Assembly: GCA_007570785.1 (NCBI GenBank)
Contig: ML661885.1
Span: 15,814,732-15,878,731 of the forward strand
Direction: 5' to 3'
Length of the DNA: 64,000 nt
DNA from: Antilocapra americana
Lineage: Eukaryota > Chordata > Mammalia > Artiodactyla > Antilocapridae
The notes beneath the pieces were generated by a model. It did not search any database. It had not been told where the DNA came from and worked only from the letters and a program-made list of their open reading frames with translations. Shown here one piece after another: positions 34,166-44,710 of this stretch. The position numbers were made by a program, and so were the translations under genes. Positions within the stretch are counted from its first letter, which is position 1; each line of letters opens with the position of its first letter.

Positions 34166-34914
34166 AGACAAAAATGGATACATTTTATGTATTTTATTTT
34201 ATTATATAGAAAAAGAATTGGATGCTTCCCTATAGGAAAAAAAGCCAGAGGGAACAGTCGCCTCCTGGTGGTTCGGTGAGGTAACACACCATTCCGGGCT
34301 TGGGTCCAGTCAGCCAGGGACTTCACAGCGCGCGACCATGTCTCCACACCCGTCTGGTCCATGCAGAAGGAACTAAGGACCTAACCAAAGTCTCCCCACG
34401 GACTAGGCCCTCTGAGCTACCCTTTCCCCTGTATGGAACAGAAAGTCATGATGTTTTAAAGCAGAGCCAGAGAAAGCCAAGCCCCTCCTCTCCATTTTGG
34501 TATTTCAGAGCTATAAAAAAGGTGAAGGGGGGTGGGGAAGGGAATTAAATGCTTTAAAAAAAAAATTTAGAACCTGAAAGAATGTGTTCTTAGAAATTTA
34601 AAATAACTGAAGTAAACATTAAAGCAAAGGAATGAAAAACAAATGTAAAACGTGGAAACCAAATAAGCAAAAAGGTAAACAATAGTTTTAAAAGAGGGAA
34701 AATAAGAATTTTAGAGAATCAATCAGTTAAGGCAATGAAACATCCTTCTACTGAAGGCTCCAAAAACAGAAGATGAGGGGTGGAAATTACCAAAGAAACA
34801 GTAAAAGAAAATTTCCCCAAGCTGAAGGACAGGAATTTTTAGATTGAAAGAGGCCATCAAGCACCCCACACATGATTGAAAAAGAGACCTATTTAAGAGG
34901 GAGGAGACATACGT
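34166..34914. other. Intergenic, no clear feature
   Basis: AT-rich, with several A-runs. No gene, and no repeat I can name. Confidence 0.4.
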
Positions 34915-35010
34915 ATATCTATGGCTGATTCAAGGTGATGTTTGGTAGAAAGCAACACAATACTGTAAAGCAATTACCTTTCAATTAAAAATAAATAAAT
35001 TTTAAAAATA
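34915..35010 (+). mobile_element. BovL1 3' terminus, strongly 5'-truncated
   Basis: CTATGGCTGATTCAAGGTGATG and GTAAAGCAATTACCTTTCAATT followed by AAAAATAAATAAATTT is the end of the ruminant L1 3'UTR. Confidence 0.8.
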
Positions 35011-35148
35011 AAGAATTTTAAAGAGAGACCCATTTAAAAGCATGTTGTCATGCTTTTTGAAATTAGTACTCCAAAAAACTCTTCTGGAACTTTTGTTTAC
35101 AAAGAGGAAACATATCACTTAAAGAACTAGAAAAAATGGCACTGGCTT

Positions 35149-35181
35149 CACACACACACACACTCACACACACACACACAA
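35149..35181 (+). repeat. (CA)n microsatellite
   Basis: CA repeats interrupted once by CT. Confidence 0.95.
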
Positions 35182-35291
35182 ACTGAAATCCAGAATTGGT
35201 AAGGACATGCCTTCAAAAAATTCTGAGGAAAAATGATTTCCAACTTAGAAATCTATACTCAGTGAAACTGTTAATCATGAATAACGACAAG

Positions 35292-35395
35292 TTTTTGTGG
35301 CACACAGGATCTTAGTTCCCTGACCAAGGAACGAAGGATCATGCCCTCTGCAGTGGAAGCGCACAGTCCTAACTACTAGACCACCGCCAGGTAAT
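35292..35395 (-). mobile_element. CHR-2-type SINE, antisense
   Basis: TTTGTGGCACACAGGATCTTAG, CTGCAGTGGAAGCGCACAGTCC and ACTACTAGACCACC. Confidence 0.83.
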
Positions 35396-35707
35396 TCTGG
35401 TAAAGATATCTTCAAACCTGAAGGGTTTCATAATTTATCTCCTATGCCTGCCTTCTCCTTCTACAGGGAGAGTGAAAGCAAATGAGAAAGCAAACAAAGA
35501 AGAATAAAAACACTAGATGCAGTAAGCAGGGGTCCAGCCTACATGACACACAAAGGATGAAGTAAAGGGAAATGCCTGCATGACCCACCACAGCTGTGGG
35601 GCAGGCCTGAGCACAAACAATCAGAGCAAACAGGAGACACGGGCCTTGGGGGCATGACTCCTAGAGAAAACAGACCTGATAAGTCGTCTGTGGAAGGCTA
35701 TTCCCTT

Positions 35708-35921
35708 TCTGGGCTTCCCCGGTGGCTCAGATGGTAAAGAATCTGCCTGCAATGCCGGAGACCCAGGTTCAACCCCTGGGTGGGGAAGATCCCCTGGAGA
35801 AGGGAATGGCTACCCACTACTCCAATATTCTTGCTTGAAGAATCCTAAGGACAGAGAATCCTGGCAGGCTACAGTCCACAGGATTGCAAAGAGTTGGATA
35901 CGACTGAGCAACTTACATCCC
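35708..35921 (+). mobile_element. Bov-tA SINE
   Basis: GGGCTTCCCCGGTGGCTCAG, GACCCAGGTTCAACCCCTGG and GAGTTGGATACGACTGAGC. A CTA duplication occurs in the CCACTACTCCAATATTC core. Confidence 0.95.
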
Positions 35922-36039
35922 CCTTTTGCCAAATATTTTGGCTTTTTTCATGTCCACTCCTGAGATTACAGACCCCGGCCCCCTGGGATGGCAAGCTTGG
36001 CCAAAGAACCTACTTGACCCAACATATCATGACTAAACG

Positions 36040-36275
36040 TGATGAGTTATGTGAGTGGAAACTTTAAGAGTGAGTTTGTGCTCTCCCACCAGCCAGCTCT
36101 GTTTCAAAAAGAGGCTACCCTTTACTCAGTCCCAGAGCAGAGACAGCATGCAGCCAAACTCGGACAGACTTCTATCATGAGAAAAATCACACAAAACAAC
36201 TTCTCTCTTGTAAATCACTGGACTTTGCGGGTAATTTGTTATCACAGCCTGACCTATGTTCTGACTGATACATCA
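36040..36275 (+). mobile_element. MaLR/LTR-like 3' end, tentative
   Basis: ACTGGACTTTGCGGGTAATTTG followed by CCTGACCTATGTTCTGACTG resembles the end of an old LTR or LTR-derived repeat. Family not secure. Confidence 0.4.
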
Positions 36276-36454
36276 TCTGATACGTTTGACCATGTGGAAA
36301 ATTCTAAGAATGTGGGAAGACTTAGTGAGAGGTACCTGGAATATTAAGCGATTACATTCATTTATTTAAAAAAATATTTATTAGCTCCTAGCATGTGTCA
36401 GGAATTTTTTCCTAAGGCACTAAGAATATGAAAAACAAGAAGGTTAAAAAAACA

Positions 36455-36537
36455 AATTTTTTTTGGCCATATCACACAGCATATGCTCGGCAGTAAAAGT
36501 GCAGAGTCCTAACCACTGGGCAGCCAGGGAATTCCCA
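36455..36537 (-). mobile_element. CHR-2-type SINE fragment, antisense
   Basis: TTTTGGCCATATCACACAGC, then AGTGCAGAGTCCTAACCACTGG and CAGCCAGGGAATTCCC; a middle part is deleted. Confidence 0.8.
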
Positions 36538-36728
36538 AGTGAAAGTTGTTCAGTCGTGTCTGACTCTTTGCGATCCCAAGGACTATACAGTCCACAGAAT
36601 TCTCCAGGCCAGAATACTGGAGTGGGTAGCCTTTCCCTTCTATAGGGGATCTTCCCAACCCAGGGATAGAACCCAGGTCTCCCACATCATGGGCAGATTC
36701 TTTACCAGTTGAGCCACAAGTGAAGCCC
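36538..36728 (-). mobile_element. Bov-tA SINE, antisense
   Basis: GTTGTTCAGTCGTGTCTGAC to GAGCCACAAGTGAAGCCC, directly after the CHR-2 fragment. Minor internal deletion near CCACAGAATTCTCC. Confidence 0.93.
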
Positions 36729-36949
36729 AGGGAGGCGATTATTAGCAATTATTAATGTCAAAAAATGCATATAGGAAAGAGAAAAAGATCATAACATACT
36801 TCTTGCCTCATCAGAGAATAATGTTCACATAGTTACCATATAAGAATTGATGAGAATAAAGGGAGGGTAAGCAGTGAGGTACAGAAGTAGTTATCTAAAT
36901 CCTAATACCCCATAATAGGATAATATCTAAAACTGATAAATCAAAAAAT

Positions 36950-37190
36950 AAGTTACAAACATATTATGAAAAATATATGGAATATACAAACTATTTAAGC
37001 TAATAAGTTCAGAAAGGTTGCAGAATACAAGATCAATACATAAAACTCAACTGTATTTGTATATATACCAGTAAGTAATGTGAAATTGAAAGTATTAATA
37101 AAAACAATTTCATATGAAACAGCATCAAAAAGAATAAAATATTTAGGATTAAATTTGATAAAGGAAGTAAAGACATATACCTTATGTTTA
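36950..37190 (+). mobile_element. L1 ORF2 fragment
   Basis: ATACAAGATCAATACATAAAAC, TTTGTATATATACCAGTAAG and AGCATCAAAAAGAATAAAATA follow L1 ORF2. Interrupted by BovB, then continues at 37513. Confidence 0.75.
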
Positions 37191-37512
37191 GAACTGGAAG
37201 ACTTCGAGATCAAGCCAGTCAATCCTAAAGGAAATCAACCCTAAATATTCATTGGAAGGACTGGTGCCGAAGCTCCAATAGTTTGGCCACCTGATGTGAA
37301 GAGCTGACTCATTAAAAAAGACCCTGATGCTGGGGAAAATTAAGGGCAGGAGGAGAAGGGGGTGACAGAGAATAGATGATTGCATGGCATCACCGACTCA
37401 ATGTGAGTTTGAGCAAACTCTGGGAGATAGTGAAGGACAGGGAAGCCTGGCATGCTGCAATCCATGGGATCACAAAAAGTGGGACACAACTCAGTGACTG
37501 AAGAACAACAAA
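37191..37512 (+). mobile_element. BovB LINE 3' end
   Basis: GAGATCAAGCCAGTCAATCC, AATATTCATTGGAAGGACTGG and GACTCAATGTGAGTTTGAGC, ending CTGAAGAACAACAAATG. Inserted in L1 ORF2. Confidence 0.92.
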
Positions 37513-38460
37513 TGTAAAGATGGCAATATCACCCAAATTAATCTACAGACTTGATATAATTCCTATCACAATCCAAGCTGGCTTCTTTGCAGGAAATGAC
37601 AAACTGATCTTAAAATTCGTGTGGAAATTCAAGGGATCCCCAAAGAACCAAATGGTCTTGAAAAAGAACAAAGCAGGAGGACACACGTTTCTTGACTTGA
37701 AAAATGACTACAAAGCTATAGTGTCAAAACAGTGCTACTGGCATAATGATATTTAGAGATGTAACTCAATGGAGTAGACTTGAGAGGCCAGACATAAATC
37801 CATACATGTATGGTTAATTAATTTTCATCAAGCGTGTCAAAATCATTCAATGGGGAAAGAATAGTTGCTTCAACAACTGGTGTTGGCGCCACATGAATGT
37901 ACACAAGTAAAAGAATGAATTTGAATGTCTGCCTCACACATACAAAATGAATATTGGGATGGCCAAAAAATTCGCAGAAGAAAGCATAGATGTAAATCTT
38001 TGTATCCTTGTATCAGACAACTGATTTATAAATATGACGCCAAAACCAGAAGCAAAAAAAAACAGAAAATAATAGGACTTGGTCAAAATTAAAAACTTCT
38101 GTGCATGAAAGTATCAAGAAAGTAAAAAGACACCATCCAAAGTGAGAGAAAATATTTGCAAGTCATATATCTGATGGGGTAGTATCCAGAATACATAGAG
38201 TTCTCACAACTCAACATCAAAATAATAAATAACATTATTATTTATAATAAATAACATTATTTTAAATAAATAACACTCCCAATTAAAACATAGGGAAATG
38301 GAGAGACTGTTAATACGGGGTTTCTTTTTGAGGTGATGAAAAAGTTCTGTGTCAGATGGTGGTGATGGGGGAACCACATCCTGAAAACCACTGACTTGTA
38401 CACTTTAAAAAGCCGAGTGTTACAATGTGTGAATTATACCTCGATTTTTATAAACACTGA
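37513..38460 (+). mobile_element. L1 ORF2 end and 3'UTR
   Basis: ATCTACAGACTTGATATAATTCC, AAGAAAGTAAAAAGACACCATCC, AATATTTGCAAGTCATATATC and the 3'UTR block ACTTGTACACTTTAAAAAGCC. A 78-codon frame at 37520-37756 is an ORF2 remnant. Confidence 0.8.
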
Positions 38461-38991
38461 GAGAAATATCAGGAGACACAGCTAACAGAGATGACAGTGC
38501 TAACTTCTAGGAAGCGCCACTGGCTCTACAAAGACAGTGAGCTGATAACTACTGCTTTTTCTTGCATCCCTTAGTATGTTTGGCATTCAATGCTATGAAT
38601 ATTTATTACTTTGATTTTTAAAAACTTATTTTAAAAACCACTGCATCTAAAAAAAAAAAATCACTGCATCTCAAGCCCATTCAAGGTCTCAGTGGAGTCT
38701 GAGAATGGAATGAAAACACATCATTAGTGAATTATGTAATCCTCTTCAAAAAATATAAGTTTTTAGTTTTGGATAGGAAGGGAGTGGAATCTTGCCTGAA
38801 CTCTATTTTCTTGAATTAAGACACAGGAAAGCTTTGGGGAAAGGAAGTACAGAAATAGAGGTGGCATTAGTTAACTTTAAGTCAATGAAAATCTAAAATC
38901 AAGGGGAAATTTAAATGAGTCAAGAGCTTCTTATTTATAAAATTGGTTTAAATGGCTATGCTTGAAAATGAGGTTAGAAAAAGGGAGCCAC
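38460..38991. other. Intergenic, no clear feature
   Basis: AT-rich; no gene and no repeat I can name. Confidence 0.4.
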
Positions 38992-39220
38992 TGGACTTCC
39001 CCGGTGGTCCAGAAATTAAGAATCTACTTTCCAATGCCAGGAGAATGGGTTTGATATCTTCTTTGGGAGGATTCCACATGCCATGGGGCAACAAAACCCG
39101 TTAGCCACAACTAATGAGCCCGCAGTCTGAAATAAGAGAAGCTACCGCAACAAAGAGTAACCCCTACTGACCACAACTAGAGAAAGACAGAGAGAAGCAG
39201 CAAAGAAGTAGTGGAACCAA
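38992..39220 (+). mobile_element. CHR-1-type tRNA SINE, diverged
   Basis: GACTTCCCCGGTGGTCCAG, GCCACAACTAATGAGCCCGC and CTACTGACCACAACTAGAG. Confidence 0.8.
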
Positions 39221-39467
39221 AAACAAACAAATAAATATATTTTTTAAAGGAAGCCATTAAGTTATAAAATATCTTCAATTTCCAAATGAAAACAAGAATA
39301 AAGTTATCAGAAATAAAGTACTTACCAAGCACTCTTAGATCAGTGTGACTCAAACTAATGGCTTGTGTAAAATACAATAAAAATGAATAGACAGAAAATT
39401 GAAATTAAAAAACAAATACATACAAGCTACAAAGCCAAATTTTCATTATTAGATTTAACAGACATTG

Positions 39468-39690
39468 GGCTTCTTCAGTGGCTCAGTGGATCCACCTTCA
39501 GTGCAGGAGACACAGGAGACACAGGAGACGTTGAGTTCCATCCCTGGGTCGAGAAGATCCCCTGGAGGAGGGCATGGAAACCCACTCCATGATTCTTGCT
39601 TGGAGAATCCCATGGACAGAGGAGCCTGGCAGGCCACAGTCCATAGCGTTGCCAAGCGTTGGACATGACTGAGGTTACTTAGTGCACGCA
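39468..39690 (+). mobile_element. Bov-tA SINE with microsatellite tail
   Basis: GGCTTCTTCAGTGGCTCAGTGG, a triplication of ACACAGGAG/GACACAGGAG near 39505-39530, then GAATCCCATGGACAGAGG. The (CA)n tract at 39695 directly follows its 3' end. Confidence 0.93.
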
Positions 39691-39694
39691 TGCT

Positions 39695-39737
<43 letters not shown>

Positions 39738-39765
39738 ACACCCACACACACGCACACACATGCCT
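39695..39765 (+). repeat. (CG)n(CA)n alternating microsatellite
   Basis: CGCGCGCGC passes into (CA)n with CG interruptions. The first 47 bases (39695-39741) alternate pyrimidine and purine without a break; a second alternating run is 39743-39763. Confidence 0.95.
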
Positions 39766-39831
39766 ATATACATTAGAGTGTGGGCCCAGGCTATATGTGT
39801 ATACTTACATAGCAAAGGGTAGAAAATAATC

Positions 39832-39958
39832 TAGGGACTTCCCTGGTTTTCCAGTGGTTAGAATGCCACACTTCTACTTCAGGGAACAGGGGTTCCAACC
39901 CTGGTCAGGGAATGAAGATTCCATAATTTGCATAGTGCAACCAAAACAATAAAAAAAG
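39832..39958 (+). mobile_element. CHR-2-type SINE
   Basis: GGGACTTCCCTGGTTTTCC, CACTTCTACTTCAGGGAAC and GGTCAGGGAATGAAGATTCC. Confidence 0.86.
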
Positions 39959-40032
39959 ATAGGGGCCAGACTTTATATTCATTAACCTTAAGGGCTAAGA
40001 GAAAAGGGACACAAAGGGGTAAATTTTTACCT

Positions 40033-40056
40033 TAGTTCATTCATTCATTCATTCAC
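40033..40056 (+). repeat. (ATTC)n microsatellite
   Basis: Five or six near-perfect ATTC units. Confidence 0.9.
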
Positions 40057-40275
40057 TCATGATTTATTTGAAAATCATGTACCAAGGACCAATTATGTTC
40101 CAGGTGGGAAGAAACCAATGACAGATAATAAGCAAGTAGATAAAGACCTTGAAAAGAAAGGAAGGAAAATAGGAAATTAGCAGGGAGAAGGGAGAGAGGG
40201 GAGGTGTAGGGAGGGGGAATGAAAGCAAATTCCAGCACAGCTGATAGTGGAGTATTTTGTCCTGTCTATTAGACG

Positions 40276-40484
40276 GTGGGTGCTAAATGGCTTCAGTTGT
40301 GTCCAACTCTGACTCTGCGAACCCATAAGCTGGCCAGGCTCCTCTGTCCATGGGATTCTCCAGGCAAGAATACTGGAGTGGGTAGCTAATCCCTTCTCCT
40401 GGGGATCTTCCTGACTCAGGGATTGAACCTGGGTCTCCTGCACTACAGGGGGATTCTTTACCATCTGAGCCACTAGGGAAGCCT
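40276..40484 (-). mobile_element. Bov-tA SINE, antisense
   Basis: ATGGCTTCAGTTGTGTCCAAC through CCTGGGTCTCCTGCACTACAGG to GAGCCACTAGGGAAGCC. Confidence 0.94.
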
Positions 40485-40564
40485 AGTATACAGAAGCAAA
40501 GGAATACCTCCTCCCACCGGCCAGGAGGTGGAAGAGACAAGGAAGCATTCTTGCCTAGGGCCTC

Positions 40565-40706
40565 CAGAGTAGAATGAATGGTCCTGCTGTCATCTTGATT
40601 TTGGACTTCTGACTTTAGAACTGTGAGATAAATTTCTGTTGTTTTAAGTCACCAAATGTGTGATAATTTGTTACAATAGCCACAGGAAATTAATACACCA
40701 TGATTA
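40565..40706 (+). mobile_element. MaLR/MLT1-like LTR 3' end
   Basis: CTTGATTTTGGACTTCTGAC, GAACTGTGAGATAAATTTCTG and TGATAATTTGTTACAATAGCC are the closing third of such LTRs. Confidence 0.75.
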
Positions 40707-40794
40707 CAGTAAAGTTAAAATACCAAAACTTAGAATACTGTAAAATTGGATGCGAATTCTTTAATGCATCTTAATTGAGGAAGGAGCAGGTTAA

Positions 40795-40975
40795 GTTCAT
40801 ACTGACTGGCATTTATAGACAATTTACTATAAGCACTTTAATGTATTAGCTCATTTAAGTCTTACAACAATGCTCTGAAGTAATTACTATCCCTTCTTAG
40901 TATTTGGAAACAAAAAAACCCAGGTACAGAGGTTTAAGTAACTTGGCTGATGTCACCTAGCCATGAAAGGGCCAA
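40795..40975 (-). mobile_element. MIR SINE, antisense
   Basis: TATTAGCTCATTTAAGTCTTAC, TGCTCTGAAGTAATTACTATC and GTTTAAGTAACTTGGCTGATG are the MIR core read backward. Confidence 0.8.
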
Positions 40976-40980
40976 TAAAT

Positions 40981-41199
40981 TGTTGTTGCTGTTGTTGTTC
41001 AGTTACTAAGTTCTGTCTGACTTGTTGCAATTCCATGGAATGCAGCCCCCAGGCACCTGTGTCCATGGAATTCTCCAGGCAAGAATACTGGAATGGGTTG
41101 CCATTTCTTCCTCCATGGGATCTTCCCAACCCAGGGATGGAACCATGTCTCCCGCATCTCCTGCGTTGCTAGGCAGAGTCTCTGTCCATTAGAGTTCCC
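40981..41199 (-). mobile_element. Bov-tA SINE, antisense
   Basis: TTGTTGTTCAGTTACTAAG, CCATGGAATTCTCCAGG and a diverged head near TAGAGTTCCCC. Confidence 0.92.
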
Positions 41200-41726
41200 C
41201 AACCTCATTCTTGTTGTGTTGGGAAACTCCTCCCCAGTTGCATGTGATCCTGATGTAGCTGTAAACTCAGTCCCACAGGGAAAACCATGAGACCCATACT
41301 TGCCAAAGTTCCCAGTACCCCCTTGCTCAGTGATGTCTGAGAGGTGTTGCAGACATAGGATCCAAAAAAGATCAAGGACAGTTCACTCTAGGTTGCCTTT
41401 ATCAACACTGAGAAGAGACACTAGTTTCCTTGGAGGTGCAAGGCTGGAAAGTATAGCTGTCAGTGATCCTCTTCCTCACCATTTGGGGAGAATTTGTAGA
41501 ATAAAGCTAAGTAGAGCTGCTAGATGGAGACAGAGCCCTGACCACCTCCTGTAAGTCCTGTTTCCAGCTTTTCTGAAGCCAGTGCCACTTTTGCCTCTCT
41601 GGTTTTATCAATCCACTAATCTCTTTTACTTAGAGCTAGTTTTGCTTTTGAAAACAAAAATAGCCCTAATACAAAGCCCAGGTTCAGCTTGAAATGTGGA
41701 GAAATGGGAAGGATGTTTATGAACAT
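41200..41726. other. Intergenic, no clear feature
   Basis: An 84-codon plus frame (41300-41554) has no recognisable motif. No repeat assigned. Confidence 0.4.
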
Positions 41727-41740
41727 TAAAAATAATCTGA

Positions 41741-41773
41741 ATGCTTCTCGGCCTTTTGGCTAAGATCAAGTGT
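41741..41773 (+). pseudogene. RNU2 pseudogene: U2 snRNA 5' fragment, retrocopy
   Basis: ATGCTTCTCGGCCTTTTGG and on through GGCTAAGATCAAGTGTA match the 5' end of U2 snRNA (one base, C, missing after the first AT). It stops about 35 bases in, so it is not a functional gene. Direct repeats TAAAAATAATCTGA at 41727-41740 and 41773-41786 flank it, the mark of target-primed insertion. Only the 5' end of the RNA is present, opposite to the usual 5' truncation. Confidence 0.88.
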
Positions 41774-41872
41774 AAAAATAATCTGAAATTTCTTTCTGAT
41801 GACTGGAGAATTTGTCACTGATCTCAAAACAACTCTCTCCACTAAAATTCCATATTTATTTTAAATAGGAAG

Positions 41873-42076
41873 TATGCGTGTGTGCTCAGTCACGTCCAAT
41901 GCTTTATGATCCCGTGGACTGTAGCCCGCCAGACTGTCCATGGAATTTTCCAGGCAAGAATACTGGAATGGGTTGCCATTTCCTACTCTTGGGTATCTTT
42001 GCAACCCAGGGATCAAATCTGCATCTCATGCCTCAGCAGGCAATTCTTTACCACATTGCCACCTGGGAAACCCAAA
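41873..42076 (-). mobile_element. Bov-tA SINE, antisense
   Basis: GTGCTCAGTCACGTCCAATGC, GGAATTTTCCAGGCAAGAAT and TTGCCACCTGGGAAACCC. Confidence 0.92.
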
Positions 42077-42304
42077 CAGGATGTGTATTTCCTCTTAATA
42101 TTTAGTTAGCAGTTTATATATCTTCCTCTGTTTCTGCAATAGAATTACAGCTTGTATATTTTGCTGTTGTTCCCTTGCTGTGTTATTCTCCCAGACAAGT
42201 ATTTACACTCCTGATACTAAATTACAGCTGAAAATATGTCTTCTGTCCTCCTGGAAAAGCAAGAGAAATAACATTGCTCGTAACCTAAGAAACTTGGAAG
42301 TGAG

Positions 42305-42410
42305 TTAAACCAGTCATCCTCAAACCTGGCTGTGCCTCAGATTCATCTAGGAGAGCTTTATTCCCCTAAAGTATGAATTCTGGCTCCATTCCAAACCTCA
42401 CTGGAAGAAG
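42305..42410 (+). mobile_element. MER5A-like hAT relic
   Basis: CCTCAAACCTGGCTGTGCCTC, GATTCATCTAGGAGAGCTTT and TCTGGCTCCATTCCAAACC. Confidence 0.6.
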
Positions 42411-42447
42411 ACTGAGTTGGATTGATTTAACACTCAACAATGCTATA

Positions 42448-42660
42448 TGGGCTTCCCTGGCGGCTCAGACGGTAAAGAATCAGCCTGCAATGTAGGAGAT
42501 CCAGGTTCGATCCCTGGGTCGGGAAGATCCCCTGGAGAAGGAAATGGCAACCCACTCCAGTGCTCTTGCCTGGAGAATTCCATGGACAGAGGAGCCTAAC
42601 AAGCTCCATGTGGTCATGTGGTCACAGAGTCGGACGCAACTGAGCGACTAAGCATATACA
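42448..42660 (+). mobile_element. Bov-tA SINE, little diverged
   Basis: GGGCTTCCCTGGCGGCTCAG, GTTCGATCCCTGGGTCGGG and CAGAGTCGGACGCAACTGAGC. Retained CpGs suggest a fairly young copy. Confidence 0.95.
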
Positions 42661-42834
42661 CTGCTATAGTGAACCAAGTTATAATACTTTCTTAAAGAAA
42701 TAAAGATATAAAATATGATCTCCTCTGTCACTGCCCGGCACCCATGAGCCTATGAAAATCTGTTCAGCTTTGTGACTAGAGGAAACACTTTTACCAAGGA
42801 AGATTGAGCTACAGATGTAATTCCAGGAACACTG

Positions 42835-43440
42835 AAATGAGAATACACAGATATAGTTCTAGAAATATTCTAGAGCTTTGTTCTGTGATGCAATTGAGTT
42901 GCCTGGAAAGAGTTTGGTCCTCGTTGACACTTGCCTTTGGGTTTTTTGTGATGGGGGCAGAGCTGCGAATTCATTTTTCCTCACTACTTAGGCAATGCTT
43001 TCCTGAATATTCCATGCTATGCCCCAGAAATTACAGGATTTCCCTCTCTGGCTGGGAAGAATACAAACTCTTCTCGGCCTTTTGGCATCTCTTGGGGTTG
43101 CCCTTTTTTGGTGCGGTTCTTTTCTCAGGCTCAGATGTGGTTTTCTCACAGGCTGAGGACTTGCTGGCTGCCACCTGCAACCTGGAACCTGCTGTTCCAC
43201 ACTGGAACTCTCTGCACAGTGCTTCTGTTTCTCAGCACTTGGACCTGACTAGTCACGCTGGGCCTCCCTTGCCTCCCAGCTTTGTCTCCTCATGGAGGAG
43301 GCGGCCGGGCTCCACCCAGTTCCCCTGCCTACAAGGCAGCCTGGAGGACCCTCTCCAGGCAGGAAGCTGTGCTACGTGTAGGGTTTACCACAGCTGCTTC
43401 CTTTCTCTCAGGAGCACTGTCCTTCCTTGCCCAACAGCCC
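42835..43440 (-). mobile_element. L1M 3'UTR, antisense, divergent
   Basis: TAGAGCTTTGTTCTGTGATGC, TTGAGTTGCCTGGAAAGAG and GGATTTCCCTCTCTGGCTGG keep the order of the copy at 6690-7340. The 286-codon frame at 42804-43664 crosses this and a Bov-tA and is not a gene. Confidence 0.55.
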
Positions 43441-43483
43441 ACGTTTGGGAAACTGTTTTTACTTCATACATTTCAAACCCACA

Positions 43484-43681
43484 GTGGCTCAGTGGTAAAG
43501 AACCTGTCTGCCAATATAGGAGACGTAAGAGACGTGGGTTCAGAATGATCCCCTGGAGGATGGCACAGCAACCCACTCCAGTATTCTTGTCTGGAGAATC
43601 CCATGGACAGAGGATCCTGGCAGGCTACAGTTCATGGGGTCACAAAAGAGTCAGACATGACTGAAGCAACTTAGCACACAC
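43484..43681 (+). mobile_element. Bov-tA SINE
   Basis: GTGGCTCAGTGGTAAAGAACC, GATCCCCTGGAGGATGG and CATGACTGAAGCAACTTAGC. First bases of the head lost. Confidence 0.93.
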
Positions 43682-43852
43682 GCCTTTAGTTCTCTCCATT
43701 CTTTTCTGTTCTTTAACTTCTTTAAATTGGTCCTGCTTACTTTCTGATAGAAACAGAGAGTAGAATATGAGTGGTTATTAGGGGCTGGAGGTAGGGGAAA
43801 TGGGGAAATGTTGGTCAAAGAGTGCAAACTTCCAGTAAGATGAATAAATTGT

Positions 43853-44207
43853 TTATTGTTCAGTCACTCAGTCGTGTTCAACTCTTTGTGACCGCATGAA
43901 CTGCTGCACACCAGGCCTCCCTGTCCAACTCCCAGAGTTTGCTCAAACTCATCTCCATCGAGTCAGTGTTGCCATCCAACCATCTCATCCTCTGTCACCC
44001 CCTTCTCCTCCTGCCTTCAATCTTTCCCAGCATCAGGTCTTTTCCAATGAGTCAGCTCTTCTCATCAGGTGGCCAAACTATTGGAGCTTCAGCTTCAGCA
44101 TCAGTCCTTCCCAGTGAATATTCAGTGTTGATTTCCTTTAGGATTTACTGGTTTGATCTCCTTGCTGTTCAAGGGACTCTCAAGAGTCTTTTCCAGCACC
44201 ACAGAAT
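43853..44207 (-). mobile_element. BovB LINE 3' end, antisense
   Basis: TTGTTCAGTCACTCAGTCGTG, CATCTCATCCTCTGTCACCC and CCAGTGAATATTCAGTG, ending near CTTTTCCAGCACCACAG. Inserted in the L1 3'UTR. Confidence 0.93.
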
Positions 44208-44235
44208 AAGTTCTAAGGGCCTAATATAAAGTGAG

Positions 44236-44405
44236 GTAGGAGGAGAAGGGGATAACAGAGGATGAGATGGTTGGATGGCATCACTGACTCAATGGACATG
44301 AGTTTGAGCAGCCTCTGGGAGATGGTGAAGGACAGGGAAGCCTGGCATGCTGCAGTTCATGGGGTCTCAAAGAGTCGGAGATGACTGAGTGACTAAACAA
44401 CAACA
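44236..44405 (+). mobile_element. BovB LINE 3' end, sense
   Basis: AGGAGGAGAAGGGGATAACAG, GACATGAGTTTGAGCAGCC and GACTGAGTGACTAAACAACAAC. Opposite orientation to, and 28 bp from, the BovB at 43853-44207. Confidence 0.92.
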
Positions 44406-44429
44406 TTGTAATAATACCATATAATGGGG

Positions 44430-44545
44430 AATTCCCTGGTGGCCTAGTGTTCAGAATTCCAGGCTTTCAACTGCTGTGGCCTAGGTTCAGACCCTGGTTG
44501 GGAACTGAGATTCCATAAGCCAGGTGTCGAGGCTAAAAGAAAACC
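44430..44545 (+). mobile_element. CHR-2-type SINE
   Basis: GAATTCCCTGGTGGCCTAGTG, GGTTCAGACCCTGGTTGGG and GAACTGAGATTCC. Confidence 0.85.
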
Positions 44546-44710
44546 AAAACCAAAAACAAAAACCCCAAAACATATTATAAACTTAAAAGTTGCTAAGAAA
44601 GTACATCTTTAATGTTTTCATTACAAAAAAGAAATGGTAGCTATGTGAGGATTAGCTGACCACACAGGTAATAAGTTCACAATATGTAAATATATAAAAT
44701 CACCACATTG

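Noticed and set aside
43070..43086. A second 17-base match to the U2 snRNA 5' end (CTTCTCGGCCTTTTGGC).
   Set aside because: It sits inside an antisense L1M 3'UTR copy and aligns, with neighbours, to the related copy's AAACTATTCCCAGCC segment. No flanking duplication is present, so resemblance by drift is the better explanation.
42804..43664. 286-codon plus-strand frame.
   Set aside because: It runs through an antisense L1M 3'UTR into a sense Bov-tA. The C-terminal part is the usual SINE translation (FLSGESHGQRILAGYS type).
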